In this document: positions 25,002 to 34,413 of the stretch, piece by piece | Layout of the letters: the number at the start of each line of letters is the position of its first letter | How positions within the stretch are numbered: position 1 is the first letter of the stretch | Source of the DNA: JBGZFC01 sp964346495 | Lineage (GTDB): Bacteria; Bacteroidota; Bacteroidia; Bacteroidales; Dysgonomonadaceae | Length of the DNA: 36,148 nt | NCBI GenBank assembly: GCA_964346495.1 | Contig: CAYFUW010000009.1 | Coordinates: 1 to 36,148 of the forward strand | Direction: 5' to 3' | Program-made: the position numbers and the translations under genes | The notes under the pieces: model-generated | What the model was told of the DNA's origin: nothing | The model's database searches: none | What the model saw: the letters and a program-made list of their open reading frames with translations, nothing else

Positions 25002-26123
25002 ATGTATTTTCGAGATGTCATTGGGCTTAACGATGTAAAAAAACACCTTATAGAAACCGTACAAAATGGATTTGTGCCACATGCACGTATTTTTTACGGT
25101 CGGGAAGGTGTGGGCAAGTTGCCTTTGGCAATAGCTTATGCCCGATATTTGAATTGCAGCAACAGAGGTGATGATGATGCTTGTGGCAAATGCCCTTCCT
25201 GTCAAAAAATTGACAAGTTTGCTCATCCGGATTTACATTTTGTTTTTCCGGTAGTAAAATCTAAAATTTGCGACGAATACTTATCGGAATGGCGGGCTTT
25301 TTTGAGTACCAATAAATACTTCAATCTCAACGATTGGCTTAGTTTTATAAATGCCGAAAATGCACAGGGACTAATATACTCTAAAGAGAGTGAAGAGATT
25401 ATACGTAAGCTGAGTTTAAAGGTATACGAAGCGAAATATAAAACAATGATTATCTGGCTTCCCGAAAAAATGCACGAATCGTGTGCCAATAAGTTGCTAA
25501 AACTTATAGAGGAGCCACCGGCAAACACTATTTTTATATTAGTTGTAGAAAACCTGGAAGAGGTAATACCAACTATTCGCTCACGATGTCAGCCACTAAA
25601 TATCAGAGCAATTGGACGTGAGGAGATGGTTGATGCTATTCAACACCATTATGGCATAGAAGAGAGTGATGCAAAAACAATTGCCCATATTTCGAATGGA
25701 AGTTTTACAAATGCAATAAAAATAATTCAATCGGAAAACGACCAAAGCCAACTTCTTACTCTGTTTCAGGATATGATGCGCGCATCATATTCCAGAAAAA
25801 TCAGTTCGATAAAAGAGATTGCCAACAAAATTTCGCAAATAGGGAGAGAGATGCAAAAAAGTTTTCTCCTATACAGTATGCGACTATTTAGAGAGTACTT
25901 TGTTTCTAATCTCAACGAGCCCGAAATGATCTATTTGAACAGAGAAGAATCGATATTTGGCGAACGTTTTGCTGTATATATAAACGAGCACAACATACAG
26001 GAACTGAATGACGAGTTTTCACTTGCTTACAGACAGATAGAGCAAAATGGCAACGCGAAAATCATATTTTTAGATTTATGCTTAAAAATAACAATGCTAT
26101 TACTAATCCCAAAAGATAGGTAG
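25002..26123 (+). CDS. holB: DNA polymerase III subunit delta' (clamp-loader component)
   Basis: This 373-aa AAA+-type clamp-loader subunit has the P-loop-like GREGVGK at 33-39, a zinc module Cys52, Cys61, Cys64 and Cys67 (CSNRGDDDACGKCPSC), the region IRSRC typical of delta'/gamma sensor 1, and a helical C-terminal collar. It takes part in loading the sliding clamp during replication. Length is within the family range. A TATTTTTG box lies at 24966-24973. It heads a plus-strand run leading into the ricT-like gene, gldH and dnaB. Confidence 0.93.
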   Translation: MYFRDVIGLNDVKKHLIETVQNGFVPHARIFYGREGVGKLPLAIAYARYLNCSNRGDDDACGKCPSCQKIDKFAHPDLHFVFPVVKSKICDEYLSEWRAFLSTNKYFNLNDWLSFINAENAQGLIYSKESEEIIRKLSLKVYEAKYKTMIIWLPEKMHESCANKLLKLIEEPPANTIFILVVENLEEVIPTIRSRCQPLNIRAIGREEMVDAIQHHYGIEESDAKTIAHISNGSFTNAIKIIQSENDQSQLLTLFQDMMRASYSRKISSIKEIANKISQIGREMQKSFLLYSMRLFREYFVSNLNEPEMIYLNREESIFGERFAVYINEHNIQELNDEFSLAYRQIEQNGNAKIIFLDLCLKITMLLLIPKDR

Positions 26124-26167
26124 CAATTCAATATATAAAACAACAGAAAAGAACATTTCTAAACAAC

Positions 26168-27379
26168 ATGGATGGAGAACTATTATATAACAAACTGGCG
26201 GATATTAAACCTTTGGAGGGCACAACTGAAAAAAACATAGGTTACTGCAAAGGATGTCCGAAACATAATTCAAAACTACACGCCTACGACTGGTTGCACG
26301 ATTTCACTGAAATGCAAGAACTTACTGATATGGTGGAAGTGCAATTTAAAAATACCAGAAAAGGATACTATATCAACAGCAACAATAAAGAGATAAAATC
26401 GGGAGACTATGTAGCAGTGGAATCATCACCGGGACACGATATTGGTGTCGTTACCCTAACAGGTAAACTGGTTCATCTGCAAATGAAAAAAAACAACTAT
26501 TACGAAGATACTAACGGAAACGGACCCAAAAGAGTGTATAGAGTTGCACGGGCATCCGATATGGAAAAATATGAACTATCGAAAGCAAAAGAGCAACCTA
26601 CAATGATTCGGGCACGGGAAATTGCTTTGGAACTTGGATTGGACATGAAAATTGGAGATGTTGAGTATCAAGGCGATGGCAGCAAAGCTATATTTTATTA
26701 CATTGCAGACGAAAGAGTTGACTTCCGACAACTGATTAAAATATTTGCATCTGAATTCAAGGTAAAGATTGAAATGAAGCAGATTGGTGCACGTCAGGAA
26801 GCAGGACGCATAGGCGGTATAGGACCTTGTGGAAGGGAGCTTTGTTGCAGTAGTTGGATGTCGAGTTTTGTTTCTGTATCTACATCGGCAGCAAAATATC
26901 AGGATATCTCTTTCAATCCGCAAAAGCTGGCAGGACAATGCAGCAAACTCAAATGCTGTATGAACTACGAAGTGGATGTGTATATGGAAGCACAAAAGAA
27001 ATTACCTTCGAAAGAGATTGTGCTGCAAACTAGGGATAAAGACTATTATCACTTCAAAACCGATATTTTGAGCGGTAATATTACCTACTCCACCGACAAA
27101 AATAATGCTGTTAATTTGCAAACTATTTCAAGAAAAAGAGCATTTCAAATTATTGAGATGAATAAAAAAGGCAAAAAGCCTAATACACTTGATGTTGACA
27201 CTGAACCAAATAACAAATACGAATCAGCATACGAAAAAGACTTGTTAAAAGAGAGCAGTATCACCAGATTTGACAATCAAAATCAAGAAAAACAAAACAA
27301 CAGAAAACGTCGTCCCGGTAAAAGAAAAAACTTTAATAGAAGAAGAAATCAAAACCGCAATAATAAAAATGAAAACTAA
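26168..27379 (+). CDS. PSP1 domain (RicT/YaaT-like) cysteine-rich protein
   Basis: This 403-aa protein carries the PSP1 domain, the core of RicT (YaaT), which in Bacillus works in an iron-sulfur-bearing complex affecting RNA processing. I see an N-terminal Cys pair (GYCKGCPKH, Cys27 and Cys30), the EVQFKNTRKGYY and KSGDYVAVESSPGHDIG segments, the long middle region with DERVDFRQLIK, then the Cys-rich GGIGPCGRELCCSSWM and CSKLKCCMNYE, which could bind [4Fe-4S]. The last 60 residues are Lys/Arg/Asn-rich and probably disordered, suited to nucleic-acid binding. It begins 44 bp after holB and its last codons overlap the gldH start by 11 bp. Its role in this phylum is not established. Confidence 0.88.
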   Translation: MDGELLYNKLADIKPLEGTTEKNIGYCKGCPKHNSKLHAYDWLHDFTEMQELTDMVEVQFKNTRKGYYINSNNKEIKSGDYVAVESSPGHDIGVVTLTGKLVHLQMKKNNYYEDTNGNGPKRVYRVARASDMEKYELSKAKEQPTMIRAREIALELGLDMKIGDVEYQGDGSKAIFYYIADERVDFRQLIKIFASEFKVKIEMKQIGARQEAGRIGGIGPCGRELCCSSWMSSFVSVSTSAAKYQDISFNPQKLAGQCSKLKCCMNYEVDVYMEAQKKLPSKEIVLQTRDKDYYHFKTDILSGNITYSTDKNNAVNLQTISRKRAFQIIEMNKKGKKPNTLDVDTEPNNKYESAYEKDLLKESSITRFDNQNQEKQNNRKRRPGKRKNFNRRRNQNRNNKNEN

Positions 27380-27854
27380 ATATAGGACTATTGTTTTTTT
27401 GTGTTTTGTGTTTCTGTTTACAACTTGCAACAACAGTGGCGAAGTCTTTTACAAGTTCAGTCATATTCCAAAATCAAAATGGAGTAAAGAGAATATCTTG
27501 CTTTTCGATACCGACTCCATGCATGTTGACGCAAGCAAAAAGTACGATGTTTTTATAGAGTTGTCGCACAATGCTCAATATCCGTATCAAAATCTTTGGT
27601 TTTTTGTAAAGCAGAATCTGCAAAATAAACACTACACCAACGACACTATCGAAATAGAACTTGCCGATATATATGGCAAATGGAATGGAAACGGTTTCGG
27701 TGGAATATATCAGATAAGCATTCCGTATAAAACAGCAATTTCTATAAATCCCGAAAAAAGATGCTCGGTATATATTGTGCAGGGAATGCGCGATGAGCCA
27801 ATAACCGGCATTGAAAAAGTAGGATTGAAAATAATCGAGACAAAAACAAAGTAA
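27369..27854 (+). CDS. gldH: Gliding-motility-associated lipoprotein GldH
   Basis: From the ATG at 27369 the protein is 161 aa with a signal peptide and the acylation site Cys20 (FLFTTCNN). The frame is open to 27270, but that start would place 33 basic residues before the signal peptide. The body (FYKFSHIPKSKW, then ELSHNAQYPYQNLWFFV, then ELADIYGKWNGNGFGG and the C-terminal GIEKVGLKI) is characteristic of GldH, which in Flavobacterium johnsoniae is needed for gliding. In non-gliding Bacteroidales it is kept with an unknown envelope role. It overlaps the end of the ricT-like gene by 11 bp, implying translational coupling. Confidence 0.92.
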   Translation: MKTKYRTIVFLCFVFLFTTCNNSGEVFYKFSHIPKSKWSKENILLFDTDSMHVDASKKYDVFIELSHNAQYPYQNLWFFVKQNLQNKHYTNDTIEIELADIYGKWNGNGFGGIYQISIPYKTAISINPEKRCSVYIVQGMRDEPITGIEKVGLKIIETKTK

Positions 27855-27952
27855 TCTGATAATCAGCGCATTTTAAAACTTATCGACAAAAAAAGATGAA
27901 AACTTGTTGATAAGATAATATGATTTTAGTACATAATCACACATCCGGATAG

Positions 27953-27960
27953 TATCTTTG
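27953..27960 (+). promoter_or_regulatory. -7 promoter box for dnaB
   Basis: TATCTTTG matches TAnnTTTG and lies 36 bp before the dnaB ATG. The -33 region has TTTTAG rather than TTTG. A hairpin of two DnaA-box-like sequences lies just upstream (27879-27914). Confidence 0.5.
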
Positions 27961-27996
27961 AAGCAATTAAGAATTAGAGAGAAGAAATAGAGAGAG

Positions 27997-29547
27997 ATGG
28001 AAAAACAAAAACGCACAAGAAGTAGTACCAAAATAGTTGAAAAACCTGTACTAGTACCGGAAATAGGAAAGTTGCCACCTCAGGCTCAAGAGCTTGAAGA
28101 GGCTGTTTTAGGGGCACTTATGCTCGAAAAAGATGCATATTCGGTAATAAGTGATATCCTGAAACCCGAAAGTTTCTACAATCCACAAAACAACCTGATA
28201 TTTGGAGCCATACAAGACCTGGCAATGCAACAAAAACCGGTCGATTTGCTAACGGTTGTGGAGGAGCTAAAAAGAAAAGGTGAATTGGAGTCTGCAGGCG
28301 GTGCACATTATATTGCAGAACTTTCCGAAAAAGTTGCATCTGCAGCACACATAGAATATCACGCGCGTATTATTGCTCAAAAATATATGGCTCGTGAATT
28401 GATTGCCTTTTCATCAAGCGTAAATCAACAAGCATTTGACGAAACTATCGATGTTGACGACCTACTACAAGAAACTGAGGGAAAACTTTTCGAAATATCG
28501 CAACGCAACGTAAAAAAAGATGTTATACAGATAAATCCGATAATTAAAGAAGCTCTGCTCAACATTGAAAAAGCTGCCAACAGAAAAGATGGAATGAGTG
28601 GTATCTCAACCGGATTTAAACAGATAAACAGTTTGACATCGGGTTGGCAAAGGTCTGACCTGGTAATTATTGCTGCCCGCCCTGCAATGGGAAAAACAGC
28701 ATTCGTTTTGTCAATGGCAAAAAATATGGCTGTTGACAACAAAATTCCTGTTGGCATATTCTCTCTGGAGATGTCAAACGTGCAGTTAGTCAACAGACTT
28801 TTGGTAAACGTGTGTCAGGTAAGAGGCGAAAGCATAAAAAGCGGACGCCTGGACGACGATGAGTGGGAACGACTTCATGTAAGACAACAATATCTGTACG
28901 ATGCTCCAATCTATATAGATGACACACCCAGTTTGTCGGTTTTTGAACTGCGAACAAAGGCTCGTCGCCTGGTTAGGGAGAAAAAAGTAGAAGTTATTAT
29001 TATAGACTACTTACAGTTAATGAATGCCAGTGGAATGAATTTCGGTAGTCGTGAACAAGAGGTAAGTATGATTTCCCGTTCACTCAAAGGATTGGCAAAA
29101 GAACTGGACATACCCATTATTGCTCTTTCTCAATTGAATAGAGGTGTTGAGAACAGACCCGGAGCCGAAGGTAAAAGACCGCAACTTGCCGACTTGAGGG
29201 AATCCGGTGCAATTGAACAAGATGCCGATATAGTTTGCTTTATTCATAGACCCGAATATTACGGAATTCATGAAGGAGCTGATGGAGAATCGCTTATTGG
29301 TACTGCAGAAATTATTGTTGCTAAGCACAGAAACGGACCAACAGGTATCGCAAGACTTATCTTTGATAGTGAATATGCACGTTTTCTAAATCAAGTTGAC
29401 AAATCGCTAAGCAGACCGAAAGGATACGTAGAGGTTGGCTCAAAAATGAACAACAGCCAGCCAAAAGAAACAGAACCGGCTGCACCAATTTCACAAATGT
29501 CATCAAGTGATTTTATGAGTGATAAAGATGATGCCCTACCCTTCTAA
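27997..29547 (+). CDS. dnaB: Replicative DNA helicase
   Basis: This 516-aa helicase unwinds DNA at the replication fork as a hexamer. The N-terminal domain is about residues 25-130 (PPQAQELEEAVLGALMLEKDA). The RecA-like domain has Walker A ARPAMGKT at 227-234, the SLEMS motif after it, Walker B VIIIDYLQLM near 333-342, the H4-type SQLNR motif, and the C-terminal EQDADIVCFIHRPEYY with the arginine-finger region AKHRNGPTG. There is no intein, which some dnaB genes carry. The acidic C-terminal tail (SDKDDALPF) is typical of the phylum. A small lipoprotein gene follows 17 bp downstream. Confidence 0.98.
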   Translation: MEKQKRTRSSTKIVEKPVLVPEIGKLPPQAQELEEAVLGALMLEKDAYSVISDILKPESFYNPQNNLIFGAIQDLAMQQKPVDLLTVVEELKRKGELESAGGAHYIAELSEKVASAAHIEYHARIIAQKYMARELIAFSSSVNQQAFDETIDVDDLLQETEGKLFEISQRNVKKDVIQINPIIKEALLNIEKAANRKDGMSGISTGFKQINSLTSGWQRSDLVIIAARPAMGKTAFVLSMAKNMAVDNKIPVGIFSLEMSNVQLVNRLLVNVCQVRGESIKSGRLDDDEWERLHVRQQYLYDAPIYIDDTPSLSVFELRTKARRLVREKKVEVIIIDYLQLMNASGMNFGSREQEVSMISRSLKGLAKELDIPIIALSQLNRGVENRPGAEGKRPQLADLRESGAIEQDADIVCFIHRPEYYGIHEGADGESLIGTAEIIVAKHRNGPTGIARLIFDSEYARFLNQVDKSLSRPKGYVEVGSKMNNSQPKETEPAAPISQMSSSDFMSDKDDALPF

Positions 29548-29564
29548 AACAACATTAAAGAGAT

Positions 29565-29840
29565 ATGAAAAAAATAACAAACAAAATAGTTTCGGCACTT
29601 CTTATTATATTCCTGATATCTTGTACAAGCCTAGAAAAAGATGCAAAAAAAGCAGCCAGGCTAACCAATAGCTCCATAGAGAAAACAGGTCAGTTAAAAC
29701 TTGAATCTGCCGAAAAAGACTTCAAAAAAAGTCAGGAAATTATCGAAAAATACTCATCTCATAAGAAGAAAGAGAAGTTTTACGAATTATATATAAAATA
29801 TAGAGACGAAGGTAAAAAGGTTGAACAAGAAAACCTATAA
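29565..29840 (+). CDS. Small lipoprotein, function unknown
   Basis: This 91-aa protein has a signal peptide with lipobox LISC (Cys20). The rest is a highly charged Lys/Glu helix with heptad-like spacing (SIEKTGQLKLESAEKDFKKS), probably a short coiled coil, ending near KKVEQENL. It could be an Lpp-like spacer or a periplasmic helical lipoprotein, but no family is recognised. It starts 17 bp after dnaB and 82 bp before the DUF5686 gene. Confidence 0.7.
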   Translation: MKKITNKIVSALLIIFLISCTSLEKDAKKAARLTNSSIEKTGQLKLESAEKDFKKSQEIIEKYSSHKKKEKFYELYIKYRDEGKKVEQENL

Positions 29841-29922
29841 ACTTCTTGTTTATTGATATTTATTCCTAAATTTGTGAGATAGTTCGATATTTCGCAAAAC
29901 AATCGCTATTTTTACCATAGAG

Positions 29923-32049
29923 ATGAAGCACAAAATTATTGTATATATCTTTTTATTGGTTACTACAAGCAATGTGTTATCAAACAACTCGTTGCCTTTA
30001 GACACTATTTTAAAAAGGACAATGAGTGCATCACAAAAATACAATCAGCTAATCGAACATTTCGAAGCAGAGGTATATATGCGAACCTATGTAAAAACAG
30101 TCAAAAAAAACATACTATATAAATATACTCACCTCGTTCCAAACTTCGTTTTACACGACCCTCATGCCGATGAAATATTAATTGAAACATTCAGCGACTT
30201 TAAATTCAATCACCCAAATAACTACACACAAGATATTAAATATGTAAACGGCACACTAACCCGAAAAGAGGACATAGATTTAATGCCTTTCAACTTTCTC
30301 AACATCAATGTTTACGGAGAAACGACCAACAACGAGAGTTTCTTTATGCCTACGCGTTTTTCTACTTCGAAATATTATAAATACGATATAGTACAGACAT
30401 ACGAAGAGAAAGGAAACAGATACTACACCATTGATTTTGACCCGATTTACAAAAATCCGAAACTGCTAAAAGGGCGTTTTATAATAGAGTATGGCACCTG
30501 GCGAATCACCTACTTTAAAGGTGAAGGCATCGGAATTTTAGCCGATTTCACGTTCGAAATAACTATGGGAAACAGATGGATAACCAATTATCTACCCGAA
30601 AAAATATCTATTTTTCACGTAACCAAATACTTAGGCAATAAGATAGCGAGCAGGCACCTTGCCGAAATATCGTATAAAAATATCGATTTAAGGAAGGTAA
30701 AAGAGATAAAAAAGTCACTCAATTTAAGTAACTTCCATCAACTTAGAGTAGATTTGGTGCCGGTAGTTTCTGATTCCACTTTTTGGAATGAACACAGGCC
30801 TATCCCGTTACAAGCTATTGAAAAAGATGTTCTGGATGCTTTTTTGGAAAAACAAATCCGAAAGACGAAAACCGATACAGCATACAACAAAAAAACACCA
30901 ATACAGTTAGCACAAGGAATTATAACAAACACCAGATATAAATACAAATCGACAAGCATCGATTACAGCGGACTATTTAACCCGCTTATGCTAGGCTACT
31001 CATCTCAGGAAGGAATCTCTTACCGACAAAAGGTCTACTTTAATTTTGACCTGCAAAGAAGCCGAACGTTTAAAATTAATGCTTTCGCCGGATATCTCTT
31101 CAAACGCAAAGATTTTCAGGCAGATATAACAACATCATGGAACTACGACCCTTTCTATTTGGGAAGTGTCTCTTTGTCGGCAGGAATTGGGAATCCGTTA
31201 TACAGCCATATTCCAGATGCTGATAAGAAACAATCGAAAGCAGTTTTTTCATTTGATGAAATTAATGTTAACTCATTCAAAGATTATTATATCAAACTTA
31301 TCAATAATTTCGAAATAGCAAATGGCCTGTTGACCACAGTTGGCATCGATTATCACTACAGAAAACCATCGCAGCAAACTATTGAGCAACAATCCATGGA
31401 AAATGAACAAGTTGGGCACGAAATTTTTAAAGATAGCAGGGCTTTTACTCCATTTATCAGATTGAGTTGGACACCCGAACAGTATTACAGATATGAACGC
31501 CGACAAAAAATTTATGTACGTTCCAGATTTCCGACATTGAAAGTTGAATTTTCGAGATGTTTCGACCGCATTCTTGGTAGTAACTCACAATACAACCGTG
31601 TTGAGATAGATATCAATCAAAATATCTATCTCGGGCATATGAGGTCGATTCAGTACCACATAGGTGCGGGCAAATTTTTCGACAGGCAATCATATCATTT
31701 TACCGACTTTTACTATTTTTCGAAAAACTTTTTCCCTGAAAACTGGAAAGACGGTATAGGTGGCGGCTTCAATTTGCTGCGTCTGCATCTTTATAGTATA
31801 TCCGACTCATACGTACAGGCTCACTTCATGTATGAAACGCCATTTCTTATTATGAAAAGGATACCGTTTGTTCAGCAATTTGCCGATAAAGAGCGACTCT
31901 ATATCAGCCACCTATATACACCACAAATCATCTCCTATACCGAATTGGGTTACGGTATAGGAAACCGTTACTTCAATGTCGCAATATTCGGGTCATTTCA
32001 CAAAATAAAGTTTAGAGAAATTGGAGCCAGAGCTTCATTCGAATTCTAA
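29923..32049 (+). CDS. DUF5686 family outer-membrane protein
   Basis: This 708-aa protein has a signal peptide (about residues 1-20, before NNSLPLD). The first 260 residues (for example MSASQKYNQLIEHFEAEVYMRTYVKT and FIIEYGTWRITYF) match the start of DUF5686 proteins once their usual N-terminal carboxypeptidase-regulatory-like domain is removed; that domain is absent here. The C-terminal 400 residues show alternating aromatic/polar beta-strand patterns and end in SFEF with a terminal Phe, as expected for an outer-membrane beta-barrel. The role is unknown. It is the last gene of the rightward run and converges on the pspC gene across 97 bp in which I see no good terminator. Confidence 0.82.
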   Translation: MKHKIIVYIFLLVTTSNVLSNNSLPLDTILKRTMSASQKYNQLIEHFEAEVYMRTYVKTVKKNILYKYTHLVPNFVLHDPHADEILIETFSDFKFNHPNNYTQDIKYVNGTLTRKEDIDLMPFNFLNINVYGETTNNESFFMPTRFSTSKYYKYDIVQTYEEKGNRYYTIDFDPIYKNPKLLKGRFIIEYGTWRITYFKGEGIGILADFTFEITMGNRWITNYLPEKISIFHVTKYLGNKIASRHLAEISYKNIDLRKVKEIKKSLNLSNFHQLRVDLVPVVSDSTFWNEHRPIPLQAIEKDVLDAFLEKQIRKTKTDTAYNKKTPIQLAQGIITNTRYKYKSTSIDYSGLFNPLMLGYSSQEGISYRQKVYFNFDLQRSRTFKINAFAGYLFKRKDFQADITTSWNYDPFYLGSVSLSAGIGNPLYSHIPDADKKQSKAVFSFDEINVNSFKDYYIKLINNFEIANGLLTTVGIDYHYRKPSQQTIEQQSMENEQVGHEIFKDSRAFTPFIRLSWTPEQYYRYERRQKIYVRSRFPTLKVEFSRCFDRILGSNSQYNRVEIDINQNIYLGHMRSIQYHIGAGKFFDRQSYHFTDFYYFSKNFFPENWKDGIGGGFNLLRLHLYSISDSYVQAHFMYETPFLIMKRIPFVQQFADKERLYISHLYTPQIISYTELGYGIGNRYFNVAIFGSFHKIKFREIGARASFEF

Positions 32050-32146
32050 TCGTTATCAAACATACAATAGAATTTTAAACTTTTGACCGTTTTATTTACA
32101 TTAAACAGGCTTATTTTGCCAATATATTTCTTAAACACTAATCCCT

Positions 32147-34030
32147 CTACCAAATATCAAAATCGTCAAATTCATCAAAATCGAATTTTCTCTTCTTATA
32201 GAAACGTTTTTTTGCATTTAAATTCTCTATCTCGGGATTTAGTTCAACCCTTTTACCTTTCGGAACTGCAATCTCAACTTCTATACTTTGTGCTCTGAAT
32301 CCCTGCTCATATGGAACCGAAAAATATGTTGGCAACATAAGCAAAGAATCTTTTTGTTGAATAGGATATGTAAACTGACGAATATTCCTTTTCGCTTTCG
32401 ATTTATTGTAATCGTAACTACTACTTACTGTATTTACATAGAAAAGCGAATCTTTACTCTCAACTATATCCACATCTATATCGTAAAAAAATAGCGAGTC
32501 TTTTTGCTCATTATAATTAAGTAAATAATCTAAGTATGCACCCGGACCAAAACCGGTTCTAAATTGAAGCAAATCATCACTCGCAAAAACAGGCTCTACA
32601 TAAAGGGTATTCGATTTGGTAGGAGTCAGTTGAATAGAATTGCTAATCGTGCTTTCCGATGAATATTTCTTTGCAATTTGAAACGAAAGAGCCAACCCGC
32701 AGAAAATTCCGATAACCCACAAAACAGATGCAACAGCACCAATCACGGGGCGAGATTTTGCTCTTATCGAACGACGAATTATCCACAAAACAATTGCCGC
32801 AAACGGTACACCAATCGATAATATTCCGAATGCCCACAATAGGTTAGTCTCCATACCCGAATCGATAAATAGCGATTTCAACGGAATAAATTGCGCCCCA
32901 GCAAAAATAAAAGCAAAAAGAACAACCGCCAAAACAATTGCAAATATTCCTGCAAATGCAAAAAACACTATTTTGGCAAATACTCCCAAAGCAGTCAAAC
33001 AGCCCGAACGAGACGAAGCGTCCGAAATATCGTTCCTCCGCCTATTTTCTCCGTTTGTAGGTGGTACAGGTGGCATTTGGCTCATTCTATCACCCTCACT
33101 ATCAACTGTAAAATTAGAATTTGAATCAGAAGAAGCTCCTGCATATCGGTTTTTGGTTTGAGAAACATTATCACTTACAGTTGCACGTAACGACTGAATA
33201 TACTCCTCCTCGCCCATCATCTCCAATTTTTGCTTTACGGTAGTTGCCATCGGCAAAATTATCCAAAGTACGACATAAACTATAACAATCCCACCGTTAA
33301 TATTCCAGTTATAGTCGAAAATATCAAAAGTATCTCTAAGAAGAGCAAACGGGAAAGAGAGCATACCAAACGAGCCTATCAAAAGTGGCGCAAGAAAAAT
33401 AAGGCGTGGAATCCAGGCATCTATTTTAAAATATGCTGCTATTCCTCCACAAACACCACCCAAATATCGGTTGTTGGGATTTCTGTAAAGTCTTTTCGTG
33501 ATATTGCTTTCCAAAGGCATCGGTTTCAAAACTATCCAAAGAATAATATAAACCCAAAACAGCATGCCAAACAAGAACACAAAAATAATTCGCATCCAAG
33601 CCGGGTCTATTTTAAAATAGTGAGCCAATCCGCTACATACACCGCCGATTATTTTATCGTTACTATTTCTGTAAAGTGGTCGTGATGACTTTTCATATTT
33701 AGGTTGGCTTTCTGTCGAATAACTACTTTCTGATTTGCTGCTATCTTGTGTAGAATTACTTTTATACTCCGGATCGAAATCTTCGGGACGACCGATACTT
33801 GAAATAATCGACTCAACATCTCCATCCGTGATACAATTTATACCCAATTTCAAACGATTTCCGAAAAGTTCTGCAATGCGGCTCTCTATATCGCTCACAA
33901 TCTCATCTCCCCCATCCTCTTTCGAAAAATAGTTTTTCAAACTCGCGATGTACTGTTTCAGAATCTCGTAAGCGGTCTCTTCAATAGCAATTACTTGTCC
34001 GCAGAAGTTGATATTTATTACCTTTTTCAT
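32147..34030 (-). CDS. PspC domain-containing membrane protein with two PspC modules
   Basis: This 627-aa protein begins with a cytoplasmic HAAS-like region (about 1-90, IESRIAELFGNRL and SIISSIGRPEDFDPE). It then has two PspC modules (about 115-170, RPLYRNSNDKIIGGVCSGLA; and about 182-270, KRLYRNPNNRYLGGVCGGIA), followed by three to four further membrane helices (about 345-460), a non-membrane C-terminal region (about 470-600) and a tail rich in Lys then Asp/Phe (KKRKFDFDEFDDFDIW). In other bacteria PspC proteins sense envelope stress. Its ATG overlaps the stop of the upstream padR gene by 4 bp (ATGA), so the regulator and the membrane protein are translated together. Confidence 0.88.
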   Translation of the reverse strand: MKKVININFCGQVIAIEETAYEILKQYIASLKNYFSKEDGGDEIVSDIESRIAELFGNRLKLGINCITDGDVESIISSIGRPEDFDPEYKSNSTQDSSKSESSYSTESQPKYEKSSRPLYRNSNDKIIGGVCSGLAHYFKIDPAWMRIIFVFLFGMLFWVYIILWIVLKPMPLESNITKRLYRNPNNRYLGGVCGGIAAYFKIDAWIPRLIFLAPLLIGSFGMLSFPFALLRDTFDIFDYNWNINGGIVIVYVVLWIILPMATTVKQKLEMMGEEEYIQSLRATVSDNVSQTKNRYAGASSDSNSNFTVDSEGDRMSQMPPVPPTNGENRRRNDISDASSRSGCLTALGVFAKIVFFAFAGIFAIVLAVVLFAFIFAGAQFIPLKSLFIDSGMETNLLWAFGILSIGVPFAAIVLWIIRRSIRAKSRPVIGAVASVLWVIGIFCGLALSFQIAKKYSSESTISNSIQLTPTKSNTLYVEPVFASDDLLQFRTGFGPGAYLDYLLNYNEQKDSLFFYDIDVDIVESKDSLFYVNTVSSSYDYNKSKAKRNIRQFTYPIQQKDSLLMLPTYFSVPYEQGFRAQSIEVEIAVPKGKRVELNPEIENLNAKKRFYKKRKFDFDEFDDFDIW

Positions 34031-34392
34031 TGTTCTGTTGTATTATTGTTTGTTTCTAAATTGTTTTTGTTTGTAGTTACAGCTTCTACTCCCGATGAGA
34101 GTTCGCGCCATGTTATCTCTAGAAGGGAATAAAATCGTTCCCCTTTTTCCGTAAGGCTAAAATACTTCCTTGGCGGACCCGAACTGCTCTCCACCCACCT
34201 GTAAGATAGCACATCAGCATTTTTCAATCTGTTCAACAATGGATAAAGAGTTCCCTCCAAAATATCCATACCTGCAGCTCTCATCTCGTCTGTAATATCG
34301 CCGGGATAAGCCTCTCCTCGTTTTATTATTGCCAAAATGCAGTACTCAAGTACCCCCTTTTTCATTTGGCTTTGTGTATTCTCTACGTTCAT
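34027..34392 (-). CDS. PadR family transcriptional regulator
   Basis: From the ATG at 34392 the protein is 121 aa. The frame remains open upstream to 34473, but that region holds the promoter and repeated operator-like sequences. The winged-helix domain is typical of PadR-s1: KKGVLEYCILAIIKRGEAYPGDITDEM, then EGTLYPLLNRLKNADVLSYRW and the wing GPPRKYFSLTEKGER. The Asn/Thr-rich tail is probably disordered. Its stop overlaps the pspC start (ATGA). PadR-PspC-type pairs occur widely in Bacteroidetes, where the regulator probably represses its own operon. Confidence 0.93.
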   Translation of the reverse strand: MNVENTQSQMKKGVLEYCILAIIKRGEAYPGDITDEMRAAGMDILEGTLYPLLNRLKNADVLSYRWVESSSGPPRKYFSLTEKGERFYSLLEITWRELSSGVEAVTTNKNNLETNNNTTEQ

Positions 34393-34413
34393 TTCTTTAA
34401 TATTTGAATGAAT

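Noticed and set aside
24843..25226. A 127-codon open frame on the minus strand overlapping holB
   Set aside because: It is antisense to the well-supported start of holB and has no recognisable domain.
27270..27368. Upstream in-frame extension of gldH
   Set aside because: It would put 33 charged residues before an obvious lipoprotein signal peptide and lies in the overlapping end of the PSP1 gene.
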